19,731 nt of DNA from a bacterium. GTDB taxonomy: Bacteria; JAGOBX01. Under the pieces are notes generated by a model, which saw only the letters and a program-made list of their open reading frames with translations, made no database searches and was not told the DNA's origin. Within the stretch, counting starts at the first letter, position 1; each line of letters opens with the position of its first letter. Positions 12,774-19,731 of this stretch are shown here, in pieces. The stretch is taken from the NCBI GenBank assembly GCA_029551925.1, contig JAKPEO010000128.1:1-19731 (forward strand), read 5' to 3'. The translations under genes were made by a program, and so were the position numbers.

Positions 12774-14861
12774 TCAAACATTTTTCATTGTTAAATTAAT
12801 GCGACCCTTGGAATCTATTTCGGTCACACGCACTTTTACTTTTTGCCCTAATTTCACTACATCAGTTACATTTTTAACATACCCGCTTTTTAATTCTGAA
12901 ATATGCACTAATCCATCGCAGCCCGGCATAATTTCAACAAACGCGCCAAAGTTTTCTATGCGTTTTACTATTCCATCATAAACAGCGCCTATTTCAACAT
13001 CTTTAATCGCTGATTTAATTAAGGCAAGCGCTTCGTCAATAGCCGCGCTGTCAACTCCTGCAATATTTACATCGCCTTCGTCAAGTATGTCTATTTTAAC
13101 GCCAGTCTTTTCTGTGATACTCTTTATCATCTTACCGCCTGGTCCGATTAAATCCTTAATTTTATCTACCGGTATCTTCATTTTAACTATCTTTGGTGCG
13201 TTTGACGACAATTCTTTACGCGGTTCTGACATACATTTTTTCATTTCATTCAATATATGCAATCTGCCTTCTAATGCCTGTTTAACAGCTACGCGCATTA
13301 TATCAAATGTCAATCCTTCAATTTTTATATCCATCTGTATAGCAGTCACTCCTTTATCTGTGCCTGCTATTTTAAAATCCATATCTCCTAAATGATCTTC
13401 TGTGCCAAGTATATCTGACAATACTTTAAAATTATCGTCTTCTTTTATTAACCCCATAGCAATACCTGCTACCGGCGCTTTTATCGGCACCCCGGCGTCC
13501 ATCAGCGCCAAACATCCTGAACAAACAGATGCCTGCGATGACGAACCGTTAGATTCTAATATTTCAGATACTATTCTTATCGCGTATGGAAATTCGTCAA
13601 ATGACGGAAGCACGCTTTCAAGCGACCGTTTTGCTAAATTCCCGTGCCCAATTTCACGACGGCCTGGCGGTCCTAAACGTTTCACTTCGCCGACAGAAAA
13701 CGGCGGAAAATTATAATGCAATGTGAATCTCTCGTATGTATTGCCGTGTATTGAATCTAATATCTGCATATCGCTCGTAGTGCCTAATGTCACTATGCCC
13801 AAACTTTGAGTCTCGCCGCGAGTAAATAACGCAGAACCATGAGTATTGCTTAAAACTGACACTTCGCATACTATCGGTCTTATATCCTTCAAACCGCGAC
13901 CGTCGCAGCGCTGCTCGCGCTCTAATATCGCTTTTCGCAATAATTCATATTCTAAATTTTCAAAAATTTTCTTGATGTGTTTTTCTATTTTCGTATCTTC
14001 TTCTATTTTTGCAGAATATTTTTGCAGTATCGCATCTAATATCGCTTTTAATTTATCCGCCCGTTCATGTTTCATTTTTATAAATAACGCCTGTTCTATT
14101 TCCGCAGAATAATTAGTTTTTATTTCATTTACTAATTCTTCTGGAATCTTTTCTTCTACTAATGTTAATTTCGGCTTGCCGCATTTAGCAACTAATTCTT
14201 TTTGCAATTCTACAAACTCGCGAATAAACTGCTGTGAATATTCAAGCGCTTCAAGCAAATCGTCTTCCGGCACAATTTTTGCCGCGCCTTCTACCATCAT
14301 AATCGCATCGCTTGTGCCTGCAACAATTATTTCATAATCGCTTTTCTCTAATTCGTCAATCGTAGGATTAATTAATTTTACTCCGTTTATTCTGCCAACT
14401 TTAACAGCGCCAACTGGCCCATTAAACGGTATTTCCGAAATGCATACAGCGGCTGATGCGCCTATCATTGACAATATATCCGGCGTATTCTCGCCGTCCG
14501 CTGAAACTACTGTTGATATTATCTGCACTTCTGATTTGAACGCTTCTGGAAATAACGGTCTTAACGGCCTATCTGTTAAACGCGCTACTAATGTTTCTTG
14601 GTCAGATATCTTCCCTTCTCTTTTAATAAAACCGCCAGGAAATTTTCCGGCTGCATAATACTTTTCAATATAATTCACTGTCAGCGGAAAAAAATCTCTA
14701 TCCGCATCTTCTGACGAAGCAGCATAGCATACAGTAGTTAATACTGATGTGCCGCCACAACTAACTAAAACAGAACCTGCCGCTTGTTTAGCTATTCTGC
14801 CTGTTTCTAATACTACCTTTTTGCCCGCTATCTCGCGTTCTACTACTATTCGATTATACAT
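12774..14861 (-). CDS. pnp: Polyribonucleotide nucleotidyltransferase (PNPase)
   Basis: PNPase degrades RNA 3' to 5' with phosphate, releasing nucleoside diphosphates, often within a degradosome. From the chosen ATG the protein has 695 residues, close to the E. coli 711. Two RNase PH-like domains are present; the second has FTRGETQSLG and the active-site segment EDHLGDMDF intact. The KH domain (about 557-621) carries the GPGG loop at 573-576, and the S1 domain (about 622-695) has GAVYDGIVKRIENFGAFVE and GLVHISEL. The frame extends to a TTG at 14876, but GGAGGA lies just upstream of the ATG at 14861, which also gives the family-typical N-terminus. It follows rpsO, the common bacterial order. 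Autoregulation, known in E. coli, is not visible here. Confidence 0.98.
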   Translation of the reverse strand: MYNRIVVEREIAGKKVVLETGRIAKQAAGSVLVSCGGTSVLTTVCYAASSEDADRDFFPLTVNYIEKYYAAGKFPGGFIKREGKISDQETLVARLTDRPLRPLFPEAFKSEVQIISTVVSADGENTPDILSMIGASAAVCISEIPFNGPVGAVKVGRINGVKLINPTIDELEKSDYEIIVAGTSDAIMMVEGAAKIVPEDDLLEALEYSQQFIREFVELQKELVAKCGKPKLTLVEEKIPEELVNEIKTNYSAEIEQALFIKMKHERADKLKAILDAILQKYSAKIEEDTKIEKHIKKIFENLEYELLRKAILEREQRCDGRGLKDIRPIVCEVSVLSNTHGSALFTRGETQSLGIVTLGTTSDMQILDSIHGNTYERFTLHYNFPPFSVGEVKRLGPPGRREIGHGNLAKRSLESVLPSFDEFPYAIRIVSEILESNGSSSQASVCSGCLALMDAGVPIKAPVAGIAMGLIKEDDNFKVLSDILGTEDHLGDMDFKIAGTDKGVTAIQMDIKIEGLTFDIMRVAVKQALEGRLHILNEMKKCMSEPRKELSSNAPKIVKMKIPVDKIKDLIGPGGKMIKSITEKTGVKIDILDEGDVNIAGVDSAAIDEALALIKSAIKDVEIGAVYDGIVKRIENFGAFVEIMPGCDGLVHISELKSGYVKNVTDVVKLGQKVKVRVTEIDSKGRINLTMKNV

Positions 14862-14921
14862 TATTTGTTCCTCCAAATTCTTATTACTCTTGCTTTTTTT
14901 ATCAGGCAGTTTTTAGATATT

Positions 14922-15191
14922 TTACTTACGAATATTTAATTTTTCGATTATTGTATGATATCTCGAACTGTCTTTTTCACGCAAATAATCTAATAATTTT
15001 CTGCGTTTGCTGACTAATTTTAATAGCCCGCGTCTTGACGAAAAATCTTTCTTATTAACCTTCAAATGTTCGGTCAAATACTGAATTCTGGTAGTTAATA
15101 ATGCAATTTGCACTTCTGGCGAACCGGTATCTTTCTCGTGTTTTTTGAAAGTGTCGATTACCTTTTTTTTGTCTTCCATAGTCATTACCAT
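14922..15191 (-). CDS. rpsO: 30S ribosomal protein S15
   Basis: 89 residues, the standard length. The S15 signature is clear: [16 protein letters not shown] (21-36), LTEHLK (39-44), [18 protein letters not shown] (47-64) and [19 protein letters not shown] (68-86), which bind 16S rRNA and the S6-S18 platform. An AGGAGGAA sequence lies nine bases before the ATG at 15191; a later in-frame Met would leave less spacing room. It lies between ribF (40 bases upstream) and pnp (60 bases downstream), the classic ribF-rpsO-pnp order. S15 represses its own mRNA in E. coli through a structured leader; the short gap here shows no structure that I could identify. Confidence 0.98.
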   Translation of the reverse strand: MVMTMEDKKKVIDTFKKHEKDTGSPEVQIALLTTRIQYLTEHLKVNKKDFSSRRGLLKLVSKRRKLLDYLREKDSSRYHTIIEKLNIRK

Positions 15192-15231
15192 TTTAAAAAA
15201 TTCCTCCTAAAAATTTATTTTTTGTTATAAT

Positions 15232-16140
15232 TTATTTACAATTAAAAACATCTATTATAATTTGTTTTTTTAATTCGTCAAGATTTTTAAATTTTATTAT
15301 TTCTCTTAAAAATTTTTCTGGATAAACTTTGACTTCTTCGCCGTAGATTTCTTTGTCAAAATCAAAAATATATGTTTCTATATATCTACTTGTTATATCA
15401 AATGTCGGAATTCTTCCGATATTCGCTACGCCTTTATATAAATTATTATTATACAAAACAGATACTTTGTATACTCCATTTATTTCTATTATCTCATCTG
15501 AATAATCTATATTTATTGTAGGAAAACCTATTGTTCTGCCTATTTTTCTACCTGACTTGACTATTCCTTTAAAATAATAATCATATCCCAATAATTTATT
15601 AACGATTTTCATTTTGTTATTTACAAAATATTGTTTTATCAATGTTGACGATACTATTTCATTATCTATCATCAACGGTTCAATATGTATTAGATTATTT
15701 TTGAATACCTGCCCCAACAAATTATAATCTCCACTTTTATCTTTACCAAATTTAAAATCATAACCGACTATTATTTTTTTTACATTTAATTTTTTTATTA
15801 AAATATTTTCTATAAATTCTAATGCACTAATATTTTTAAAGCCCTCGTTAAAATCAATATTTATTAAATAATCAACTTCAAATTTTTTTAATAACTCAAT
15901 TTTTTCAGCGGTGGTAATTATTTTTTTAGAATAAAGAGTATTATTTGATATCAAACTTTTCGGCGGATTCTTAAATGTGAATATTATTGATTTTAATTTA
16001 TGCGTTTTTGATTCATCAACTAATCTCGCTAAAAGCTTTTGATGACCTAAATGCACACCGTCAAATGCGCCTATTGTTATTATCGAAGCGTCTATTTTTT
16101 CAAGTTTCTCAAGTGCCGCTAAATTCGTAAGTTCAATCAT
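15232..16140 (-). CDS. ribF: Bifunctional riboflavin kinase / FAD synthetase
   Basis: RibF phosphorylates riboflavin to FMN and adenylates it to FAD in the cytoplasm. The 302-residue length is typical. The N-terminal FAD synthetase domain has GAFDGVHLGHQ (24-34), the VGYDFKFGKDKSGD segment (125-138) and SSTLIK (164-169). The C-terminal riboflavin kinase domain has GRTIGFPTIN (201-210), GVYKVSV (222-228), GVANIGRIPTF (237-247) and ETYIFDFD (255-262) with the conserved Glu255. Both activities look intact. The ATG overlaps the stop of the TonB-like gene (ATGA), so the pair is translationally coupled. Confidence 0.97.
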   Translation of the reverse strand: MIELTNLAALEKLEKIDASIITIGAFDGVHLGHQKLLARLVDESKTHKLKSIIFTFKNPPKSLISNNTLYSKKIITTAEKIELLKKFEVDYLINIDFNEGFKNISALEFIENILIKKLNVKKIIVGYDFKFGKDKSGDYNLLGQVFKNNLIHIEPLMIDNEIVSSTLIKQYFVNNKMKIVNKLLGYDYYFKGIVKSGRKIGRTIGFPTINIDYSDEIIEINGVYKVSVLYNNNLYKGVANIGRIPTFDITSRYIETYIFDFDKEIYGEEVKVYPEKFLREIIKFKNLDELKKQIIIDVFNCK

Positions 16141-17177
16141 ATTTTTTTTTCTACGCGCAGTTCGATAGCCACTTCTGCATTATCAAACCCCGGCGTCCAT
16201 CGCCAATTGTTCATTATATGTTGTTTTGCTATTGTATCTAATCTCAAAAAACCTGAGGTTTTTATTACTGTCAATTCTTTCAAAAATCCGCCGCCGTCTA
16301 TTACTCCATGAAATCTAATAATATAAAACTCTCCTTTTTTCAATAAATCTGTCGCATCTAATGGCGGCGATGTTAATATTCCAGGCGTGCGCGCTGAATA
16401 ATTATCCGCCCCTTGCGTATTGCTTATATTAATATTATCTGATTTTATCCCGCTGCCAGATACAAATATATTATCATTAAATACCGGTTTTTCTGCGCTT
16501 GATTGTCTGCCAACATTATACACTGGTTGATTAATATTATTATCAGGTTTTGTTGTATGTTCTGCACTTTTTATATCATCAGAAGATTTTACTTTATTGT
16601 ATCTGTTGATAACAGACGGTTTAGCAAAGGTTTCTTCTTTGCTTTTAATTGTCTCTTTATTTATAGGCACATTTCTGTCGAACACATTAATTTTATATTG
16701 CGATTCAGATTGCGGCGGCTCAACTTTTACTTTTTTTTGTGCTTTTAATAATGCCTCTAACCGCGCTAATTCGCTCTCCGACTGCTTTATCTGCGGTTTC
16801 GGCCGCGGCTTGTTAGTCTCTTGTCTTGTCACTACTTTTTTAGGGACAGGCGTCACCTCTTCTACATGGCCAACTTTCTCTGCTGCCTTGCTTTCAAGCA
16901 TCGGATAATCGCCTTCTACTTTTTGTTCTGCTTCTGTTGACGAAATCTTCGGTTCGCTTTCAATTTGATTAGATTCTACATCAAATTCGACTTTTTGATT
17001 TATTTCCACCATTGGACGCGGAGATTGTATCACAACACGCACTTTTTCCATTGACTTGGGCTTATGAAAAATAAATATATTCGTCAAAATCAGCAAAATA
17101 ATAATTTCTAATATTAAACCTGCTGCGCAAGAAAACTGCTCGCGTTTTTTGTCATTTAATAAAAAATTTATATTCAT
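16137..17177 (-). CDS. TonB/TolA-type envelope-spanning protein
   Basis: 346 residues with TonB-like architecture. A cytoplasmic start and a single membrane helix (about 17-37) are followed by a long low-complexity periplasmic region rich in Lys, Glu, Pro, Ser and Asn (38-275), then a compact C-terminal domain (about 281-346). That domain contains YIIRFHGVIDGGGFLKELTV, SGFLRLDTIAKQHI and NNWRWTPGF, the TonB/TolA C-terminal pattern of a folded unit that contacts outer-membrane partners. The classical proline-rich spacer is weak (only KPRPKPQ near 123-129). No ExbB, ExbD or receptor gene is in the window, so the power source is not shown. It is the first gene of the seven-gene unit that continues with ribF, rpsO and pnp, and has a plausible promoter upstream. 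Confidence 0.82.
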   Translation of the reverse strand: MNINFLLNDKKREQFSCAAGLILEIIILLILTNIFIFHKPKSMEKVRVVIQSPRPMVEINQKVEFDVESNQIESEPKISSTEAEQKVEGDYPMLESKAAEKVGHVEEVTPVPKKVVTRQETNKPRPKPQIKQSESELARLEALLKAQKKVKVEPPQSESQYKINVFDRNVPINKETIKSKEETFAKPSVINRYNKVKSSDDIKSAEHTTKPDNNINQPVYNVGRQSSAEKPVFNDNIFVSGSGIKSDNINISNTQGADNYSARTPGILTSPPLDATDLLKKGEFYIIRFHGVIDGGGFLKELTVIKTSGFLRLDTIAKQHIMNNWRWTPGFDNAEVAIELRVEKKI

Positions 17178-17234
17178 AATTCTGCACTTAACAATATTTT
17201 TTTTTAAAAAATCAATTTTTTTCTAAAGTTTTTT

Positions 17235-17264
17235 TTTATATTGCCGATAAATTATATATAACAA
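17235..17264 (-). promoter_or_regulatory. Predicted sigma-70 promoter of the tonB-like/ribF/rpsO/pnp unit
   Basis: On the minus strand TTGTTA (17259-17264) and TATAAA (17235-17240) are separated by 18 bases. Transcription would start near 17228, some 50 bases before the ATG at 17177. The gap is very AT-rich, so other starts are possible. Confidence 0.45.
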
Positions 17265-17293
17265 TTTAAATTTAATTGCTGTTATTTTAAATT

Positions 17294-17515
17294 ATGAATA
17301 CTATATTAGTCAACAAAAAAAATAAAAATTTATCAGATAATTATATGGATTATCAAAAATTATTAGAAGATAAAGAAGCGATAATAATCGAACAAAACAA
17401 CATTATAAATCAGCAAAGAGAATATATTTATAAATTATTGAATGAATTAGAAGCCAAATCCTCTAAATTTTCTTTCAAACTAAATTTCGCTAAATTAATG
17501 AATATTATATTTTAA
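17294..17515 (+). CDS. Small hypothetical coiled-coil protein
   Basis: 73 residues, family not recognised. The centre (residues 18-55: DYQKLLEDKEAIIIEQNNI followed by INQQREYIYKLLNELEAKS) has leucine/isoleucine-spaced, charged repeats typical of a coiled coil, and the Lys/Asn/Glu/Ile composition matches the true proteins nearby. There is no Shine-Dalgarno before the ATG at 17294, but other genes here also lack one. A second Met at residue 18 is an alternative start. Supporting evidence is that a bidirectional hairpin terminator starts 12 bases after the stop and that otherwise this stretch would be one of the few empty regions. It is divergent from the tonB-like unit. It could still be a chance ORF. 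Confidence 0.5.
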   Translation: MNTILVNKKNKNLSDNYMDYQKLLEDKEAIIIEQNNIINQQREYIYKLLNELEAKSSKFSFKLNFAKLMNIIF

Positions 17516-17524
17516 TTTTTTTCG

Positions 17525-18493
17525 CTAAAAAAACCAACATGCGGCAAAATGATTGGTTTTTATTTCTTGTAATTTAGGTTTTTCAATAGCGCATCTTTCT
17601 TTTTTCTTTTCGCATCTAAAAAAAAATGGGCAGCCGCTTGACGAAATTTTAATATTTTCAATTTGTTCGGTTTTTTTAGTTTTACTATTTTTATTTTCAA
17701 TATTTATTTTAGGCGCGGAAGTTAATAATAATTCAGTGTAAGGATGCAGCGGATTATCAAATAATTCCGTATTTTCAGCAAGTTCGAGAATATTGCCTGC
17801 AAACATTACCGCTATTCGATTTGCAATAAATCTTACAACTGAAATATCGTGAGTTATAAATAAATAAGTTAATTGATATTTTTGTTTTAGTTCCATCATC
17901 AAATTCAAAATCTGCGCGCGGATTGAGACATCTAACGCTGATACTGGCTCATCGCATACCACAAATTTAGGATTTAATGAAATTGCTCGACCTATCACTA
18001 TCCGTTGCCGCTGACCGCCTGAAAATTCGTGTGGATACCTATCTATATGTTCAGCAGACAATCCGATAATTTCTAATAATTCTAATGCCTTTAAACGCCG
18101 TTCTTTTTTAGAAATTATTCTATGTTCTATTAACGGCTCTGTCAATAAATCGCCAACAGTCATTCGCGGATTTAACGACGAATTTGGATCTTGAAAAATA
18201 ATTTGCAAATCTCTTCGATATTTTCTGAATTCTGATTGTGATATTTTTAATATGTCAATATCATTATAAAATATTTCGCCGCTCGTATGCGGCGCTAATC
18301 TCAACAGAGTGCGCCCCAATGTGGTCTTGCCTGACCCGGATTCGCCGACTAATCCTAAAATCTCATTTTGGTTAATTTCAAGATTAACATTATCTACTGC
18401 TTTAACCTCATATTTTTTTAAATTCAAAAACCCGGTTTTTCCATAAAAATATGTCTTTAATTTTTTTATTGAAAATAATTTATCAGTAGTCAT
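17525..18493 (-). CDS. Oligopeptide/dipeptide ABC transporter ATP-binding protein (OppF/DppF type)
   Basis: 322 residues from the chosen ATG; a TTG six bases earlier is less likely. The ATPase powers peptide uptake at the inner membrane together with a second ATPase, two permeases and a binding protein. Motifs: Walker A GESGSGKTT (50-58), Q-loop IIFQDPNSSLNPR (98-110), signature FSGGQRQR (157-164), Walker B and catalytic Glu FVVCDEP (177-183), D-loop SALD (185-188) and switch His215 (ITHD). The C-terminal oligopeptide-transporter extension carries four Cys (288, 294, 301, 319), the pattern that binds an iron-sulfur cluster in related proteins. No permease or binding-protein gene lies on either side in this window, so it is an orphan here. 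The transcription terminator lies inside its final codons. Confidence 0.95.
   Translation of the reverse strand: MTTDKLFSIKKLKTYFYGKTGFLNLKKYEVKAVDNVNLEINQNEILGLVGESGSGKTTLGRTLLRLAPHTSGEIFYNDIDILKISQSEFRKYRRDLQIIFQDPNSSLNPRMTVGDLLTEPLIEHRIISKKERRLKALELLEIIGLSAEHIDRYPHEFSGGQRQRIVIGRAISLNPKFVVCDEPVSALDVSIRAQILNLMMELKQKYQLTYLFITHDISVVRFIANRIAVMFAGNILELAENTELFDNPLHPYTELLLTSAPKINIENKNSKTKKTEQIENIKISSSGCPFFFRCEKKKERCAIEKPKLQEIKTNHFAACWFF
17527..17561. terminator. Bidirectional rho-independent terminator embedded in the ATPase 3' end
   Basis: A-rich AAAAACCAACAT (ending 17540) pairs with ATGATTGGTTTTT (17549-17561), giving an eight-pair core with one bulged base, plus flanking A-T pairs, around an eight-base loop. 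Read on the plus strand it ends in five T after the small ORF. Read on the minus strand it ends in seven T containing the ATPase Phe-Phe codons and running into its TAG stop. It therefore suits both convergent genes. Confidence 0.75.
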
Positions 18494-18500
18494 ATTCAAT

Positions 18501-19731
18501 TTAAAAATTAATATTTAATTGCTCAGTTATTTCAGGACTTTCTAAATACACAGAAACTTCGCGGTTGCTGTTAAATGCTGAATTTGTCCAGTTGTGACTG
18601 CCGCAAAATATTTTTTTGCCGTCAATAACAACTAATTTCGTGTGCATTGTATTATTTCCATTATAAAATTCTACTGGGATCTTGCGTTCATTTAAAAAAT
18701 TATAAACAATTTTATTTTCTTCTTCAAGCATTCTATCTAATACTATTTTTATTTTCACGCCTTTACTATTTAATTCATTCAATATTTCTAATAAATTATA
18801 AACAGGGTCTTTTATATTCGCATTGACATATCTAAGTAAAAACATATTAATATAAACTGATGACTCTGCTGCGGCTAATTCCTTGCGCAATTTAAAATAA
18901 TACATATAGCCCGGTAAAAATTGCAAATCAGTGACTTTTATTAAGTCTTCTCTTTCAAATATATTTTGATTTTCCAATTCTTCTGCCGCACCTGCAAAAT
19001 TTTCAGTAGATTGAGCGCCGGTCTCTTTTAAATTGTCAGAAGATATCAATTCCTTTTGAAGTAACGAAACCTCGCTTAATTCTTTTATATTTTCCTGCGT
19101 TTCCGCAAATATATTGAAAAAATAATTGAGAATATCAGCTGTAAATCTATAACTTGTGATTTTTAGCGAGATCTCTTCGTTATATTCCAATGACGCTATT
19201 GACCAATTATGATTGCCGATATACATAATTTTTTCATCTATCAAAACTATCTTTTCGTGATTTTCATTATTCGGCGAATCCCATATTACTTTAATATTAT
19301 TACTTTCTAATTTTTTTTTAACAACCGTATTTTTTTTTAATAAATCCGGATTTTCGCCTTTTGCCGGTAAATCTAACATTACAAAAATTTTTACATTTCT
19401 CTGCGCCGCTGAACACAATGCCTCTATTATTTTATTTGATAAATTATACGGATTTTTATTTATCTCTATCAAATACATCGAAATATAAATACTATCCTTC
19501 GCTTGATTTATATCTTTAATTATTTCTTCAGCGTATTCTTTATTTTTCAAAAGTTTTACAAAATAAATGTTCTTGCTGTCATAATCTGAAAATATAATAT
19601 TTTTCGTAATATTCAGCAGATGCTGCGTTCTTTTCTTATAAATAATTATAAAAAAAGCAAAAAGTAACAATAACAGCACTAAAATTATAATTTTAATTTT
19701 ACGGCTGCCGCGAAAAACAAATTTTAATAAA
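18501..19731 (-). CDS. Membrane-anchored phospholipase D family protein with two HKD motifs (N-terminus beyond window)
   Basis: The frame stays open to the right edge. A GTG at 19679 could start it, but it sits inside a hydrophobic helix; the 17 codons upstream encode LLKFVFRGSRKIKIIIL, a basic stretch leading into that helix, so the true start is probably outside. Counted from the GTG, HKD motif 1 is His141-Lys143-Asp148 (HEKIVLID, followed by GNHNWS) and motif 2 is His346-Lys348-Asp353 (HTKLVVID, followed by GSHNWT). Both are complete, so an active PLD fold of cardiolipin-synthase, transphosphatidylase or nuclease type is likely, held on the outer side of the inner membrane. A charged linker (about 195-250) separates the two halves. 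The protein ends soon after the second motif (LNINF), shorter than many relatives. It lies 7 bases upstream of the ATPase gene. Confidence 0.9.
   Translation of the reverse strand, partial: LLKFVFRGSRKIKIIILVLLLLLFAFFIIIYKKRTQHLLNITKNIIFSDYDSKNIYFVKLLKNKEYAEEIIKDINQAKDSIYISMYLIEINKNPYNLSNKIIEALCSAAQRNVKIFVMLDLPAKGENPDLLKKNTVVKKKLESNNIKVIWDSPNNENHEKIVLIDEKIMYIGNHNWSIASLEYNEEISLKITSYRFTADILNYFFNIFAETQENIKELSEVSLLQKELISSDNLKETGAQSTENFAGAAEELENQNIFEREDLIKVTDLQFLPGYMYYFKLRKELAAAESSVYINMFLLRYVNANIKDPVYNLLEILNELNSKGVKIKIVLDRMLEEENKIVYNFLNERKIPVEFYNGNNTMHTKLVVIDGKKIFCGSHNWTNSAFNSNREVSVYLESPEITEQLNINF

Noticed and set aside
13087-13716. Plus-strand ORFs inside pnp
   Set aside because: They lie opposite highly conserved PNPase coding sequence and have no family signature or ribosome binding site; they are antisense shadows.
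14862-14876. TTG start five codons upstream of the pnp ATG
   Set aside because: The TTG overlaps the GGAGGA Shine-Dalgarno, and PNPases normally begin near the ATG at 14861.
1-19731. Mobile elements, CRISPR repeats, toxin-antitoxin or defence cassettes
   Set aside because: No transposase, integrase, spaced direct repeats, small toxin-antitoxin pair or restriction/Cas-type gene could be supported on either strand.

Overview
The window is a dense stretch of chromosome from an AT-rich, Gram-negative (diderm) bacterium. LpxB (lipid A), a GT9 heptosyltransferase-like enzyme, a WaaE-like GT2 and a TonB-type protein point to an outer membrane with lipopolysaccharide. TGA, TAA and TAG all act as stops and Trp is TGG, so the code is standard. 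I cannot name the phylum. DUF2851 proteins are common in Bacteroidota and Chlorobiota, but the clear Shine-Dalgarno sequences in front of several genes and the gene order do not settle it. No rRNA, tRNA, CRISPR array, insertion sequence or phage gene is visible, and no gene-free stretch exceeds 300 bases.

Layout. 1-456 (+) is the end of a GT9 glycosyltransferase. 453-1121 (-) is an unrecognised membrane-associated protein behind a near-perfect sigma-70 promoter. 1200-4841 (+) is a tightly overlapping trio: DUF2851 protein, rarA, lpxB. 10055-4809 (-) reads as one six-gene unit: adenosine deaminase, a receiver-only response regulator, a soluble PAS histidine kinase, a WaaE-like GT2, a polysaccharide deacetylase and a half-size EamA transporter. 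10219-11235 (+) is a lone pdxA, divergent from that unit, with a strikingly G-rich ribosome binding site and a TTG start. 17177-11198 (-) is a seven-gene unit: TonB-like protein, ribF, rpsO, pnp, HIT hydrolase, Nudix hydrolase, YdcF/SanA-like protein. 17294-17515 (+) is a small coiled-coil ORF. 18493-17525 (-) is an orphan OppF/DppF ATPase, preceded by a membrane-anchored two-domain phospholipase D family protein that runs off the right edge.

How the genes fit together. Envelope building recurs: lipid A disaccharide synthesis, core-type glycosyl transfer, deacetylation, small-molecule export and a TonB-like spanner. The 3' half of the six-gene unit (GT2, CE4 deacetylase, half-size EamA) downstream of a two-component pair resembles the logic of the arn lipid A modification operon, although none of the three is a clear Arn orthologue. 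The pnp-HIT-Nudix run joins a 3'-5' exoribonuclease to two enzymes of classes that hydrolyse dinucleoside polyphosphates or capped and oxidised nucleotides, which suggests an RNA-end or nucleotide-cleanup unit. The DUF2851-rarA overlap suggests a role near DNA replication or repair for that uncharacterised family.

The genome is very compact. Three of the four convergent gene pairs overlap in their coding ends. The fourth shares a hairpin terminator buried in the last codons of the ATPase gene. No convincing new multi-gene defence or mobile system was found; the best leads are the DUF2851-RarA pair, the arn-like module and the A-tract-rich 222-residue protein.
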